Of a DNA stretch of 64,000 bases, positions 35,066-47,668 are shown in pieces. The translations under genes were made by a program, and so were the position numbers. Numbering within the stretch: position 1 is the stretch's first letter; the number at the start of each line of letters is the position of its first letter. The stretch spans positions 63,846,010-63,910,009 of the forward strand of contig CM066983.1 of assembly GCA_033977485.1 (NCBI GenBank), in the 5' to 3' direction. Origin of the DNA: Hydrangea macrophylla (taxonomy: Eukaryota; Streptophyta; Magnoliopsida; Cornales; Hydrangeaceae). The notes beneath the pieces were generated by a model, which saw only the letters and a list, made by a program, of their open reading frames with translations, did not search any database and had not been told where the DNA came from.

Positions 35066-35755
35066 CTCATGTGAACGCATATCATGACCACGTACTATTC
35101 CCAGAACTTATCAAACCTACTTATGTTATGCACTAACATTGATACATGACTTCCCACTGTGGCCTGACTACTCTGATTGAAAAGAATGGATATCGAACTC
35201 ATACATGAACCATATAATGTCTAACGTAAATTCGTTATTATTAATCGTACTTATCTTCGTTGTCACATTATCCCTGATCAATCCAAAATTGCATAATGAA
35301 AATCCGAATCGAGAATCGAATGATCGAACCCTTTATAAAATAAACAATAGAAACAATTCATGTTTAGCCAATACCAATGGATTGAGACAAGGGTCAATCA
35401 ATTGGGAAAAAATATGTAACAATTGATTGGGAAAACATGTCAATCGATTGGATCCAAACAATGCCAATCGATTGCTAACTTTGGCAATCGATTGGGTTAC
35501 AAATAATGGCAATTGATTAGGAATCTATCCAGTCGATTGGGACTCAACTGATGTAAATCAATTGGGAAAAGTCCAATCGATTGGGACTTTGTCTTTTCCA
35601 GCAGATTTGTAAAACAGACTATATAAACATCTTAAGGACATATTTATTACATCTAAACATCCCACAAGCTTGTAAAATAATTATATAGTGAGACCAAGTG
35701 AGTAAAAACTCACCTAAGGCTTGTTTGGCTATGTTTGTAGAGCTTGGAGCTCAAA

Positions 35756-35758
<3 letters not shown>

Positions 35759-35807
<49 letters not shown>
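35759..35807. repeat. (CT)n microsatellite
   Basis: About 24 CT units lie in the M LTR leader. On the minus strand this is a GA tract in the leader exon; the long Ser/Leu and Arg/Glu ORFs here are by-products. Confidence 0.97.
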
Positions 35808-35810
<3 letters not shown>

Positions 35811-36440
35811 TCTCTGTCTGCTCTCTGTCTCTCCTTCTCTTTCTCTTTCTTCTCTTTTCTTCTATCTTATTTCTCTTCTCCTTCATCTCTTTCTCTATCG
35901 AAGGCAGTGTGTGTATGTATGGATGTGTATATATATATGTAAGGATATATGTGTATATATATATGTAACAATCTCTCTCTCTCTTAAACTCAACTAAACC
36001 AAACAGACCCATGGCCTGAAATGGGCTGGTATATATAGGTAATGAGAGTGCCATACGTCCAAAGCTCAAGCAAAGAATGAAACCTATCTCAGCAAATGCC
36101 AATCAATTGGGACATATGGCAAGCGACTGGTTCAGATGTTTGAAGGCAATCGATTGAGAAAGATGACAATCGATTAGTGTATTGCCACGTAATGAATTCA
36201 GGTCGGTAGAATAGCAATCGATTAGAAAGATGGCAATCGATTGGTATACAAAAAGTAGCAATCGATTGGGATACTAAGGCAATCGATTGGTAACCGAAAT
36301 TACCAAATAAAAGGTAAGGGTTATACAACGATATAGAAACGAATACCAGGTCTTATATATATATATATCAAAATACGGGGTATTACATCATCCACCACTC
36401 ATTAAGGATTTCATCCTCGAAATAAAAAAACAAACAAGGT

Positions 36441-39400
36441 CTAAAACAAAACTGGAAACTTCTCTCGCATCTCTGACTCTATCTCCCATGAAGCTTCTCC
36501 TTCATGATGATGCTTCCACTGAATCTTTACTAACAGAATCTCCTTATTCCCGAGCTTCTTGATTCCTTGATCTAGAATGTGAACCGGTCCTTCGTTCAAT
36601 GTAACATTGTCGTTGACTTCAATATCTTCGAAGTTGATCTCTGATGTTGTTAATATCAAGATATAAAAGTATGCTTATTTGTGCTTTACTTTCAAAAGAT
36701 TTGCAGTGTGAAAGTAAAGGTCGAACCCACAGAGATTGATTAACTATCGCGCTTTAATTTTAAAACCTAAATTTAGTTGATTAAGAAAAATGAGATTTTG
36801 ATTTTGAATTTAATTAAACTAAGAACAATAAAATTAAATCTAAATTATGAAAGCGATTTAAAAGTGTTGTTATAAATATGTTTAAGAGAACCTAGGATTG
36901 CAAATCCACCACTAGCTTCATAATATGAATATTTATGAATTACTTTAGCCTATTAAGTTGGATGATAATGGAGAATTGTAGCTACAAGCCCAATTCCTCC
37001 GTCAAGAAAATAACTATGGTTCAAGCACCAACATAATCCATCTTCGGTTAGCACGAATTATCCCACACTAAACTAGGGTTGTGGTATAATCCATCTAATC
37101 TAGGCATGGACTATTCGGATACTTGATAGCACAATTCAATTTAAGCACCATTACATGTAAACAATCGATACAAGCACAGCAAATATAGATCATTGAGCAC
37201 ATCACAGTCAAAATAGATCTAAGACAAGAATAAACTTTGAAAGTAATGATTTAATCAATAGAAGTACGATTTATTTATAAAAATCCTCTAAACATGTAAC
37301 TGTCATCCATACATAATAAAACTAAAATAAAAACATAAATAAAACCCTATTACTTGGCTAGGGTTTCATTGAAACCCTAGATCTAGGTTTAGTTGGCCAT
37401 AGAATTGATGAACGGCAAGAGGTTGATGGAGGAGGCCATGGAAATCCTTGATCTTCTTCTTCTTCTCCTTGTTTTCCTCTCTTCAATGGCTGGAGTTTTT
37501 GTGTATATGGCTGTGTATAATGTTGTGTAATGATGTGTAACCACAAAATTGATTTAGAATAGGATTTATATAGAGTTTGGAAGGATTTAGGAAGCTTTCC
37601 TAAGCCAAATCGCACTAAAACAGCTATATTTACGTTTCTGGACGTCATATGCACAAACCACCTTCGCTGGGCACTTTAATTTAATAAAATACGCGTTTTT
37701 GGTTTTTCCAAAGGTCGCTCGCGCGAGGTCCTTTTCGCTGCACTGCGCGACTTTCGTAGAATTGCGATAACGTTTTGCTCGGAACTCGGATTTACTCGCC
37801 GTTTAAAGCCGCGCGTCCGTAACTCGAAGATCTACATTTTATATCTCTGGAGAAATTTCTAAAATTCAAAGTATTCTTTATCAAAAATGTAATTTTTCGA
37901 GACTGCTACTGCATTCAGCTTTCACCGGAATCACCGTTTGAGCCCAAAATGACTTCCAAAGCCACTAATCATTGGATTTTTGTGCATTATCAAGTTAAAG
38001 CTCCAAATCCTACAAAATTTAGAATACTCATTAAAAAATAACTATTAACTACATGAAATGGGCTAACAAAGCGTATTTTTAGAACTATAAACGACAACTA
38101 TTCGTCGCCGATCAATCTCGTACGCTGGGTTGTGAACACACTTCCTCAGCATACTATTGTGAAAAACTTTGTGCACTCCTGACATATTCGGCGGCAATGC
38201 AAGACAATAAGAAACCTTACCAACACGTTCTAGAATCTCGAATGGTCCGATGAATCACAGCGATAGCTTGCCTCTCTTCTGACCAAATCTGACAATGCCT
38301 CAAACAGGTGAAACTTTGAGTAGCATATGGTCTCTAATTGCAAATTCAAAATCTTTGCGTTGCATGTCAGCATAACTCTTTTGTCGGGTCTGAGCTGTCC
38401 TCATCTTGTCACGTACAATCTGGATCTTCTACTCATTTCTCATACCATCTCTGGCCCAAGAAGTTGAGTATCTCCAACTTCTGCCCAACATAGCGGCAAT
38501 CGGCAAGGTCTTCTATATAAACCTTCAATGGCACCATCTCTATGATCGTATGGTAACTATTATTGTAGGCGAACTCGATCAATGGTAGTTGTATCTCCCA
38601 ATAACTTTCAAAATCAATAGCGCAAGCGCGTAGCATGTCTTCTATCACTTGATTAACTCATTCAGTCTGACCATCAGTCTGCAGATGAAAGGCTGAACTA
38701 AAGTTCAATGTTGTTCCCATTGTTGTCTGGAAACCTCTTCTAGAATTCTGCAGTAAAGCGCGAATCTCGATCCAACACGATAGAAACAGGTACACGCTGT
38801 AATCGTACCACGTGCTATAGATACATTCGGCTCAAACGTTCCACTAGATAGGTCATGCCGTAGGGAATAAAATGTACCGTGTTTGTAAGTCGATCCACGA
38901 TTAACCAAATAGCATCGTGGTTCTGCTGTGACTTCGACAATCCTACCACGAAATCCTTGGTTATATGTTCCCATTTCCTTTGGGGAATTGGTAACGGCTG
39001 TAGAAGTCCTGGTGGTTTCTGATGTTCTGCCTTTACTTGGTTACAAGTAAGACACTGAGATACATACTCAGCTACTTCTTTCTTCATTCCTTCCTACCAG
39101 AAATTCCTCTTCAAATTCTTGTACATCTTCGTACCTCCCGGATGAATAGTCATTCGTGACTTATGTGCTTCATCCAATGTTTCTTCTCGAAGATTTTCTT
39201 TGTCAAGTACGCAGAGTCTACCTTTACATGGTAAAGCTCCGTCTGTACTAATACTCCAGACCTCTGGTTCCTTGGCTGACATCTTGGCAAAACATATCTT
39301 CAAATCTTCCGCTGTCTATTACGCTTCTATGATACATCTGATCAAAGTTGGTTGTATTATAAGGCATCCAAAATTTTGTCCTTCCATTGATTCCACTTAA

Positions 39401-41379
39401 TAAAGATCGAATTTAGCTAAAACTTCCAACGCTTTCCATTCTCGCATTAATAATGCAGCGATTACTAGTTGAGGTCGATGGCTCAGAGCATCTGCTACGA
39501 CATTTGCTTTATTTGGAAGGTATTGCAACGAAAAGTCATAATCCTTGAGTAACTCCATCCATCTTCGTTGTCGCATGTTCAACTCCTTCTGAGAGAACAA
39601 ATACTTCAAGCTCTTATGGTTAGAAAATAGATCAAACTTTTCTCCATATAGATAGTGTCTCTAAATCTTTAATGCAAACACTATTGTTGCTGATTCCAAA
39701 TCATGCATAGGATAGTTCTTCTCATGTACCTTTAACTATCTTGATCCATATGCAATGACATTTCCGTCTTTCATAAGCACACAACCAAGTTCTTGGTGCG
39801 ATGCATCACTATAGATTATACACCTTTCTCGAGTACTGGTGCAGAAGTCAATATTTTATTTAACTCCTGAAATGTAACTTCATGTATGTCTGTCTATTCG
39901 TACTTTAGCTTCTTTCTTGTCAAATTTGTCAATGGCCTTGCTATCTTGAAGAATCCTTCAACAAATCTCCGGTAATATCCTGCTAGACCAAGAAAACTTC
40001 TGACCTCTGTAGCATTGGTCGGTCTATTCCAGCTAAGATCGATGTAGTCCACAGAGATACCGTCTTGAGATATAAAAAGTCCTAAGAATTTGACCTCCTG
40101 TAGCCAAAATTTGCATTTGCTAAACTTTGCATACAACTTGCTATCTCGAAGTGTCTGCAAGGCAATCCGTAAGTGCTTCTTGTGTCCTTTTCTGTCTTTG
40201 AGTAGATCAAGATGTCATCGATGAATACTATAATGAATTTATCCAGATATGGTCTGAACACTCTATTCATTAAGGCCATGAATACTACTGGAGCGTTTGT
40301 CAATCCAAACGGCATAACTAGAAACTCGTAATGCCCTATCTTTTTCGGAATGCAGTCTTCGATACATCCTCTAGTCGAACTAACAACTGATGATATCCAG
40401 AACGCAAATCAATTTTTGAGAAGATTTTTGATCCTTGTAACTGGTTGAATAGATCATCTATCCGAGGAAGTGGATATCTATTCTTGATCGTAACCTTGTT
40501 CAACTCCCTGTAGGCTATACAGAGTCGAAGTGTTCCGTCCTTTTTCTTCACACACAGAATTGGTGCTCCCCAAGGTGACATACTCGAATGCACAAATCCC
40601 AAATCTTCAAGTTACTAAACTTGTTTCTTCAATTCCAACATCTCAGTTGGTGCCATCCTATATGGGGTCTTAGATATCGGCAAGGTACTAGATACTAATT
40701 CCACGCAGAAGTCTATTTCTCTTTTCGGTGGAAGTCCTTTAATATCCTAGAACACATCCTAAAAGTTTTGTACAGTAGAAATCTGGTCCACTAAAGGTTC
40801 CATACTTGTACTCTCGATTGCAGCTATACAACTTGTGAGAAACATGTCACTCATCGGCTGACACCGAAATCGGATCGACGGTCGTCCATGATTTGGAAAT
40901 ACAATTGTCCTAGTAGGGCAATCTAGGTTGGCACTATACTTAGTCAACCAATCCATCCCTAGGATAACGTCAAACTCTAACATTGACAGAACTACCAAGT
41001 CTGTCGGAAGATTCCTATCTTCTAGAGTTAGTGGGCAAACCTTGCACACTTTACCTAACTTAACAGTCACTCCTAATAGTGACACATCATTAAATGCCGG
41101 CTCAAGTATCTGGGGTTCTAAACCCAACTGACACACAATCTTAACAGCGATAAATGAACGTGCAACTCCAGTATCAAATAAAGCTTTAACTTGACTGTGA
41201 AAGAGTACGAGCGTACCTTCCAGATGCTGCTGTTCATTAGCATTGAAGCTGCTTCCCCTAGGATTATAGTATTTACCCGAGTCTGGTCTGGGAGTCCTTG
41301 TATTACCTGAACTGGGGCTCCATAGTATCCTCTGCTTGGTGTACGATAATCCTTGCTCAAATGTCCTGGCTTGTTGCAA
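36441..41379 (-). pseudogene. M1 protease-RT-RNase H-integrase-chromodomain (Tekay-like chromovirus), decayed
   Basis: On the minus strand: protease with LFDTGVARSF (about 41180) and VILGMDWL; RT with [19 protein letters not shown] and FIDDILIYS (about 40220); the [12 protein letters not shown] segment (39990); RNase H up to [17 protein letters not shown] (39600); integrase zinc region with CLTCNQVKAEHQ (39040) and VDRLTN core; FAYNNS (38570); and a chromodomain end WKHHHEGEASWEIE to TAG 36441-36443. Many stops and shifts break it into at least eight pieces. A solo LTR (36642-38114) splits the chromodomain from integrase. Same family as M2. The lineage call rests on motifs and chromodomain-like end. 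Confidence 0.88.
36642..38114 (-). mobile_element. Solo LTR (1473 bp) inserted in M1 pol
   Basis: The insert begins TGATGTTGTTAAT and ends GTCGCCGATCA (TGAT/ATCA ends). It is flanked by a perfect 5 bp duplication ATCTC (36637-36641, 38115-38119). The uninterrupted site is seen at about 52336 in M2. On the minus strand TATA (CTCTATATAAATCC) is near 37572 and GTGGGTTCGACC near 36720. A CTCGCGCGAG palindrome lies at about 37706, about 140 bp upstream of TATA. No internal region remains, so it is a solo LTR. Confidence 0.92.
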
Positions 41380-42400
41380 TTCTGACAGATAGCATCCATC
41401 CGATGGTTACCTCTGGGGGCTGTGTAGAACTTGGCAATGTGCCCTGGCTTCCCACAATTAAAACATCTTCCGTTGTTGGTTGGCGGGGCTGTTAGTAGTG
41501 CCTGAGATTGTGATCCTCACTGTTGATATCTCTGGGGTCGAGGATAACCCTGCTGAGACTTCCTAGCTCCATCCCAGGTGCGCTGGTTCCCTTGAAAAGT
41601 ACCCAGAGGTCTCCAACCCTGGGTATTTCTTGGTGCTTGGTTCTGAAAATTTCTCTATTGTTGAAAATGTCTCGCTGGCTGCGGTCGATTTATCTACGGT
41701 CGCTGTACTGGATATGTATCCTTCTCCAGACTTACAACAAGTCTAACTAGCCCTTTAAAACTCTGGTTCAGGTGACCAATCATCATATGGCGAAGATGGG
41801 GGTTCAGTCCTTAATGGAACCACGTAATCTTCTTCTGCGGTGTATCAATCATATGTTGAGCGAATCGAGACAATCGCTCAAACTATGTGGTATACTCTCT
41901 TACCGTCCAATCTCCTTGAACTAGACTCATAAATTCTTTTCCTGTTGATCTTTTTCATCTTCCGGAAAGTACTTCTCTGGAAATCTTCCCTTGAACGTTT
42001 CCCAAGGCATCGTCCTTGCAGTGTTTATCCCAATAGTAGCTGGTTCAGCTTCCCACCAATTTACGAAGGTATAGGTGAGCTGGAACGTAGCAAGATGACG
42101 CTTCTCTTGTTCACTGCATTCTAATGCTTTAATGATCAATTCCATTTCTCTTATCCACTGTTCGGCTTTCCATGGTTCTGTTAACTAGTCAAACTTCTCG
42201 GGACATAAACCACGAAAATGTGCCAACAATTTGTCTCCCATTTATCTGTGTTAAAATAGTGCAATCGGGGTTTGGACATGTCGCTAGTTGGTAGCATGGT
42301 TGTAGGTGCCGCCTACATGCTCCATCCTCTGTATAAAAGCTTCAAAAACTTCGGATGGATCCATTCCCTCTGGAATAGATGCTCCAAGGGTCCTACCATA
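41380..42400 (-). pseudogene. M1 gag, decayed
   Basis: The frame begins near 42400, with GMDPSEVFEAFIQRMEHVG readable at about 42360-42300. It includes MELIIKALECSEQEKRHLAT...VNWWEAEPATIG (42145-42050), WETFKGRFPEKYFPEDEKD and two zinc knuckles around 41440-41360. The second reads CQNCNKPGHLSKDY, with the last Cys changed to Tyr. Stops are frequent. It belongs to the retrotransposon gag family of Ty3 elements. Confidence 0.8.
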
Positions 42401-42790
42401 GTATGCTACTGAAGTGTACCTATGAGAGACCTATTGACTAGCTGAAAGTCTTCTCAGAGAAACGAAATGAAGATAGAGTGATAAAAAGCAATAAGAACTA
42501 ATAGTTCTACAATCAGCATATAACCACTCAAACATACAATCAATATTAATAGTACTGCTCGTATATATATATATATATATATCAAAATATTTACCGCATA
42601 GTACATATTAGTCAAACAGTGTAACACATGGGACATAAGCAAAATAGTGCTAAGGTTAACTGTCCTAGTGGCATCTAGCTATAGAATAAAAGCTATGGTC
42701 TAATAGCTATCTCCCAAGCTCCCAAAAATCATGTGAACAACATATCCTGATATTAAACTAACAAAAACTAAACCTTCGCAGATCCCTGAC

Positions 42791-43794
42791 TCAAAAGTCG
42801 TCAGCATTTGATCCTGCTAGTGGTGCCTCATCCTCCGAAACTATAACCATCTTCTCAAGAGGACCGTCCTCAACTGGTGCAGCAAGATCATCGACTACCA
42901 CTCTGATATTCTAATCATCAACTATGTCCTCTGCCATCATTGCCTAATTAGCGACGTCTACGGCTACAACAATAATTCAATCAACTATATCCAATGCCCC
43001 TACTAATGGAGCCTCTCCCATAATAAATCCAACTGGTATAGTGACCATCTCAGCTATCCATCCTACTGCCATATCAGCCATGGCTGCTATATGTACTATC
43101 AGTCCGGCTGGTAATGCTAGCATAATGAGTATCTCCAGCATAAGTATCTCCTCGTCAGGAATGTCATCCTCTACTACCTCCATGATCACGTCTCCCTCTA
43201 CTGGGTCCTCTGGCTCAATCTCCTCGTCGGGAACATACTCTGACTCCTTCGGGTCATCCTTCCACTCATCATCATCGTCATCGTCTGCAGGCTCCTCCTC
43301 TGCAGGGTCCTCATCGTTCATCGGCTTCTCCTTTCCATCCCCGCCAATACCCTCATCGGGATGTTCATCCTTTGGCTCTGGGTCATCCTCACCCTGAATC
43401 GGTTCAGGCTCTGGAACTAGTACAACGGGTAGCAGTGATGGTGGGACTACAGGTGTTGGTGTAGCTACAGCTTTGGAACAGGCCCTGCTAAAATCTCTCA
43501 TAACTCAATCTCGTCCACCTCTGGCTTACTCTGGATCAACCTAGCCATCTCCTGTATATTGCTGCTCGGGTTATAGCATAGTGATATGCAGCTATAGAAT
43601 CTCTGTCTGGGTGTCGTGCCCATAACATAGAGAGAAGTCCACATCCTCTCCTCCAAGTATCGACTGGCTGTCTGGTAAATGTTGCTCTGGTACGTCTCTA
43701 GTATGACTGGCTCAACTGTATCACCATGAATAACATCTCCACAAAAAGAATCATCCACAAACAGGTGGAAATCCGAATCCATGCTAATCTGCAA
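42791..43794 (-). pseudogene. Unknown acidic ORF between primer site and gag of M1
   Basis: The minus-strand frame starts MQISMDSDFHLFVDDS at 43794 and shifts by one base at 43498-43501 (ATGA overlap). It continues through a very acidic Asp/Glu-rich block (about 43400-43160) and a Met/Ile/Ala-rich hydrophobic block to a stop at 42977. Conserved-looking frame goes on to ADDF and TGA at 42791-42793 with further stops. It is in sense with gag-pol and lies about 130 bp after the primer site. I do not recognise its family. Segments VMGTTPRQRFYSCISLCY and YLEERMWTSLY look like real protein. It is an additional ORF in this chromovirus family; function unknown. Confidence 0.5.
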
Positions 43795-43894
43795 AGAAAA
43801 CTATCTATCGTCAGAAGGACGAAACTCATATCTCATCTCAGGAAATCTTAAAATGCTAGGACCAGATGGTATGGAATCGTTAGTGAACGAAAGT

Positions 43895-43915
43895 ATCACA
43901 ACCTCAGATACTAAA
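43895..43915 (-). other. Degenerate primer binding site of M1
   Basis: On the minus strand, just after the LTR end at 43922, the sequence TTTAGTATCTGAGGTT resembles TTGGTATCAGAGG with two or three changes. Confidence 0.5.
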
Positions 43916-43921
43916 AAATTC

Positions 43922-46117
43922 TGTCACACTCCGGAGCGGCAAAAATAGAGCAAAATAAATTTCTTTTTTGGGTCCATAGGAAATGATAAGTGAAAGTCAC
44001 TAATTATCCAAACCACACAGTACTAGTCGACAAGATAAATAGGAACAATATCATAAACAACTAAAATATAATAATAGTGTATCGATTACAAACATCAGAG
44101 GCGTCCTCAGGATCACAACAGGTCTGAAGACAAAATATGCCCAACTACCCGTTAAACTAAAGCAATTCAACAGAATTATAAAGTAATATAAATTAGATAT
44201 AACTATCTTCAAATCTTAAGCTGGTGTAAGGATAATCATCAGCGTAACATCATTCTCCAGTATAACAAGCATCAGTGGGGACACCTGCGTATTCCACTCC
44301 CAAAAAGTAGCCGTAGTCGTAGGCTCTGTCACCTGTAGAATAAGGTACAGGATAGTCTGGATGGGGAAAGTCCAAGCAATAAAGGTTGTCAGTTTACTGA
44401 AAGCTGAGTGAAAAGAAATTCACAAGGTACCAATTATATAACATAATAACAAATTATGAAAGTCATAAGATATAGTTCTACTACGTAATATCTTATCTTT
44501 ATTACAATGCCGATACTTACTCTTATCGTCTTATTATCCAGAGACCGAAACTTGACAAGATAACCAACATATCTTGAATTAAAGAACATACTCAATTGTT
44601 CATGTTATAAAACATACCATTATTCTATCCATTGCTCGTTAAGGATATAAACCATCCACCGCATATCATGGACACCACGTCAGTCCATCCCCTGCTCATT
44701 TAGGATATAAACCATCCACTGTATATCAGGGATATGATGCTTTGAACAATAGCATATTAAATCTATTTCCATGACTCATTGATGTATACTAGTGATCCCC
44801 ATCCACCACTCGTTAATGATATAAACCATCCACTGCTCGTTAAGGATATAACATGGATCATCTGGCTATCATAGGATTGCATGGTCCTGCTCATTTCTCG
44901 TTAAGAATATAAACCATCCACCACATGTGAATGTATATCATGACCAGGCATCCGTCCGCGTACTATTCCCATAACTTATCAAGCCTACTTATGTTACGCA
45001 CTAACATTGATACATGACTTACCACTGTGGCCTGACTACTCTGATTGAAAAGAACGGATATCGAACTCATACATGAACCACATAACGTCTAACATAAATC
45101 ACGTAAATCCATTATTATTAATTGTACTTATCTTTATTGTCACATTATCCCTGGTTAACCCAAAATCGCGTAACGAAAATCCAAATCGAGAATCGAATCG
45201 AACCCTTTATAAAATAAACAACAAAAACAATCCACATTTTGCCAATACTAATCGATCGAGGCAGGGGTCAATCTATTTGGATAAAATATGTAACAATCGA
45301 TTGGGAAAACCTGTCAATCGATTGGATCCAAACAATGCCAATCGATTGCTAACTTTGACCATCAATTGGGTTACAAATAATGCTAATCGAGTGGGAATCT
45401 ATCCAATCGATTGGGAAAGTCCAATCGATTGGGACTTCGTCATCTCCAGCAGATCCGTAAAACATAATATATAAACATCTTAAGGATGTATTTATAAAAT
45501 CTAAACATCCTATAAGCTTGTAAAAACATTATATAGTGAGACCAAGTGAGTAAAACTCACCTAAGGCTTGTTTAGCTATGTTTGTAGACCTTGGAGCTCA
45601 AACTCTCTCTCTCTGTCTCTCCTTCTCTTTTCTTCTATCTTCTTTCTTTTCTCCTTCTTCTCTTTCTCTACCCAAGGTAGTGTTTGTATGTATGGATGTG
45701 TATATATATGTAACAATCTCCCTCTCTTAAACTTAACTGAACCAAACAGACCCAAGGCCTGAAATGGGCTAGTATATATAGGAAATGAGAGTACCACACT
45801 TCCAAAGCTCAAGCAAAGAAGAAAACCTATCTCAGTAGATGTAAATCGATTGGGACATATGGCAATCGATTGGTTACAGATATTTAAAGGCAATCGATTG
45901 GGAAAGATGGCAATCGATTGGTATATTGCCACGTAATGCATTTAGGACGGCAGAATAGCAATCGATTGGAAAGATGGCAATCGATTGGTATACAAAAAGT
46001 AGCAATCGATTGGGATACAAAGGCAATCGATTGGTAACCAAAATTACCAAATGTAAGGTAAGGGTTATACAAGGATATAGAAACGAATACCAGGTCTTAT
46101 TTATATATCAAAATACA
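43922..46117 (-). mobile_element. Family M LTR shared by M1 (5' LTR) and M2 (3' LTR), left part
   Basis: On the minus strand it ends CCGGAGTGTGACA at 43922, followed by M1's primer site. Its first bases (GGGTATTGAA type, 52086 down) adjoin the 3' untranslated sequence of M2. It is split by the CACTA element at 46117/46118. TATA is near 45775. Palindromes CCAATCGATTGG lie at 45295-45440 and 45845-46035. Confidence 0.88.
44225..44356 (-). CDS. LTR-encoded Asp/Tyr-rich short peptide, shared-LTR copy
   Basis: After CCCCATCCAG (AG at 44357-44358) the minus frame reads DYPVPYSTGDRAYDYGYF, then ...GVPTDACYTGE, a TGA, then CYADDYPY. It aligns residue by residue with the 34 kb and 63 kb copies. No Met start and no known domain. 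Confidence 0.35.
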
Positions 46118-46139
46118 CACTACAACAAAAATTAGCATT

Positions 46140-46590
46140 AGCGAGGAATCGATTTCCTCGCAAAAAGCCCTAATTTCCTCGCTAAAGCTTTAGCGAGGAA
46201 ATATTTCCTCGCTAATAATCCTCGTAGTAGTGTTGTCGTTAAAGGGGTGTTGGCGAGGAAAATATATTTCCTCGCCATTGGAAAATTTTAGCGACAAAAT
46301 ATTTCCTCGCGATTGGCTACACATTTCCTCGCCATATCCAAATATTTCCTCGCCAAAAGTCTAATAAATTTTCATGATATTGTAGCATTTTGCGAGGAAA
46401 TAATTTTTCCTCGCCATTGAAAAGTTTTAGCGACAAATATTTCCTCGCCATAGTTAAGTGTTTTCTCACGAAAAGTCTTCTAAATTTTCATGTATTGTAT
46501 TATTTGCGACAAAAAATTTCCTCGCTAAAGGTTGTCAAAAATGCTATTAGTAAAACCTTTAGCGACGAAATATTTCCCTGCCAAAACTAT
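46140..46590. repeat. CACTA left subterminal repeats
   Basis: About 15 copies of a 9-10 bp word TTTCCTCGC or GCGAGGAAA lie in both orientations, spaced 15-40 bp. In known elements such repeats bind the TNPA-type protein. Confidence 0.88.
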
Positions 46591-47589
46591 TTGTAATAAA
46601 ATAAAATAAAATAAAATAAAAATAAAAAATGTTCGTAATTTCATATTCTTGTTCCTGTTAATATATCCAACAAAACAATAATAGACCACAAATTAAATAT
46701 CATTACATAATCCTGTTCAACACTAATAAAAATCACAAAATACAATTATTTCTTGTTTCTGTCAAAACTAATACAAACAACAAAGTACCCTTTCATCGTG
46801 TTCCTGTTCAAAACTAATAGAAACTAATATATAGTGTCCGTGCAATTAAAAAAAACACGTAGTTAAGCATCCGGAAATCAACTACGTCCATAGTGAATCT
46901 GCAACACAAATAAATGAAAAACATTAGTTATACACTGATAAGAAAAATATATTCGTTAAGAAAATAATAAATGAATGAAATATACAATAGACACATTTTC
47001 TATAAAAAAATCTGACAGAGCTCCATTTGTTTATCGAACATTCCAAAAAATTGTAATTACAACACAATAATAACAAGACCTCAACTACCATCTCATACAT
47101 ATGTATATAACCACAAAAAACAATCAAGTCTCATGGCTATTTTCATTCAATCAAAAAACAATACCAACTTATTTTTGGGTGTGATTTACGAGTTTTGCTC
47201 TAATTTGCAAATTGTAACCAAATTTTTTGCTCCGTTTCTACAAGTTTTTTAGTCGTATATGAGGTTTGCTTTCACTCTCCCCTATCCTAAACTAAAATTT
47301 AGGGACATCTCTAATAATAGTGATAGACATTCCAAAACTTTTAAACCCAAATTATTTCAAGCAATCCAATGAGAACCAATTCATGTGGCTACGGAAATTT
47401 AATAAGAATTGATGAATTATTTGGTCAAACCTAGTAAGCCATAACTATATAATGCAATGAATTTTTTTTCGTAAATTTTATAAAGTGAAACTCAGTTCAA
47501 GAGAGACCGTTTCTCCTTCCTCATCACACAAATGGATTGCACCAATTGAAAACAAATAACTAATAAAAATGATGAAAAGAAAGTCTTAC

Positions 47590-47668
47590 CTCTCATGGTT
47601 CCATATTAAAGTATGCCCGTCAATGTCTTTGTAACTTGAATCAATATCAGTGGGTTTTCTCCCAAGAT
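47590..47668 (-). pseudogene. Relic exon of plant En/Spm-type transposase
   Basis: On the minus strand an acceptor CTTCAG (about 47669-47674) is followed by a frame reading LGRKPTDIDSSYKDIDG and ending WNHE, then a donor AG/GTAAGA at 47589. The LGRKPTDIE-like motif is characteristic of the plant transposase family PF03004 and relatives encoded by CACTA elements. Only this exon is recognised; an acceptor and short last exon may lie near 46890. Confidence 0.45.

Larger units (their letters stand above)
34001..36387 (-). mobile_element. Family M 3' LTR (minus strand)
   Basis: Read on the minus strand it begins TGTAATACCCCG (36387) and ends GGGGCGTGACA (34001). TATA (CTATATATACC) is near 36035. 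It matches 43922-46117 and, in + orientation, 61455-63741. It contains a 60 bp tandem array (34718-35065), a (CT)n run (35759-35807), CCAATCGATTGG palindromes on both sides of the TATA box, and splice-like sites. Internal 3' sequence of M1 adjoins it at 36388. Confidence 0.92.

Noticed and set aside
35698..36102. Several Leu/Ser-rich or Arg/Glu-rich ORFs
   Set aside because: Created by the (CT)n microsatellite in the M LTR.
43041..43397. Plus-strand Ser-rich 118-codon ORF
   Set aside because: Shadow of the acidic minus-strand ORF; Asp/Glu codons read backwards give Ser-rich frames.
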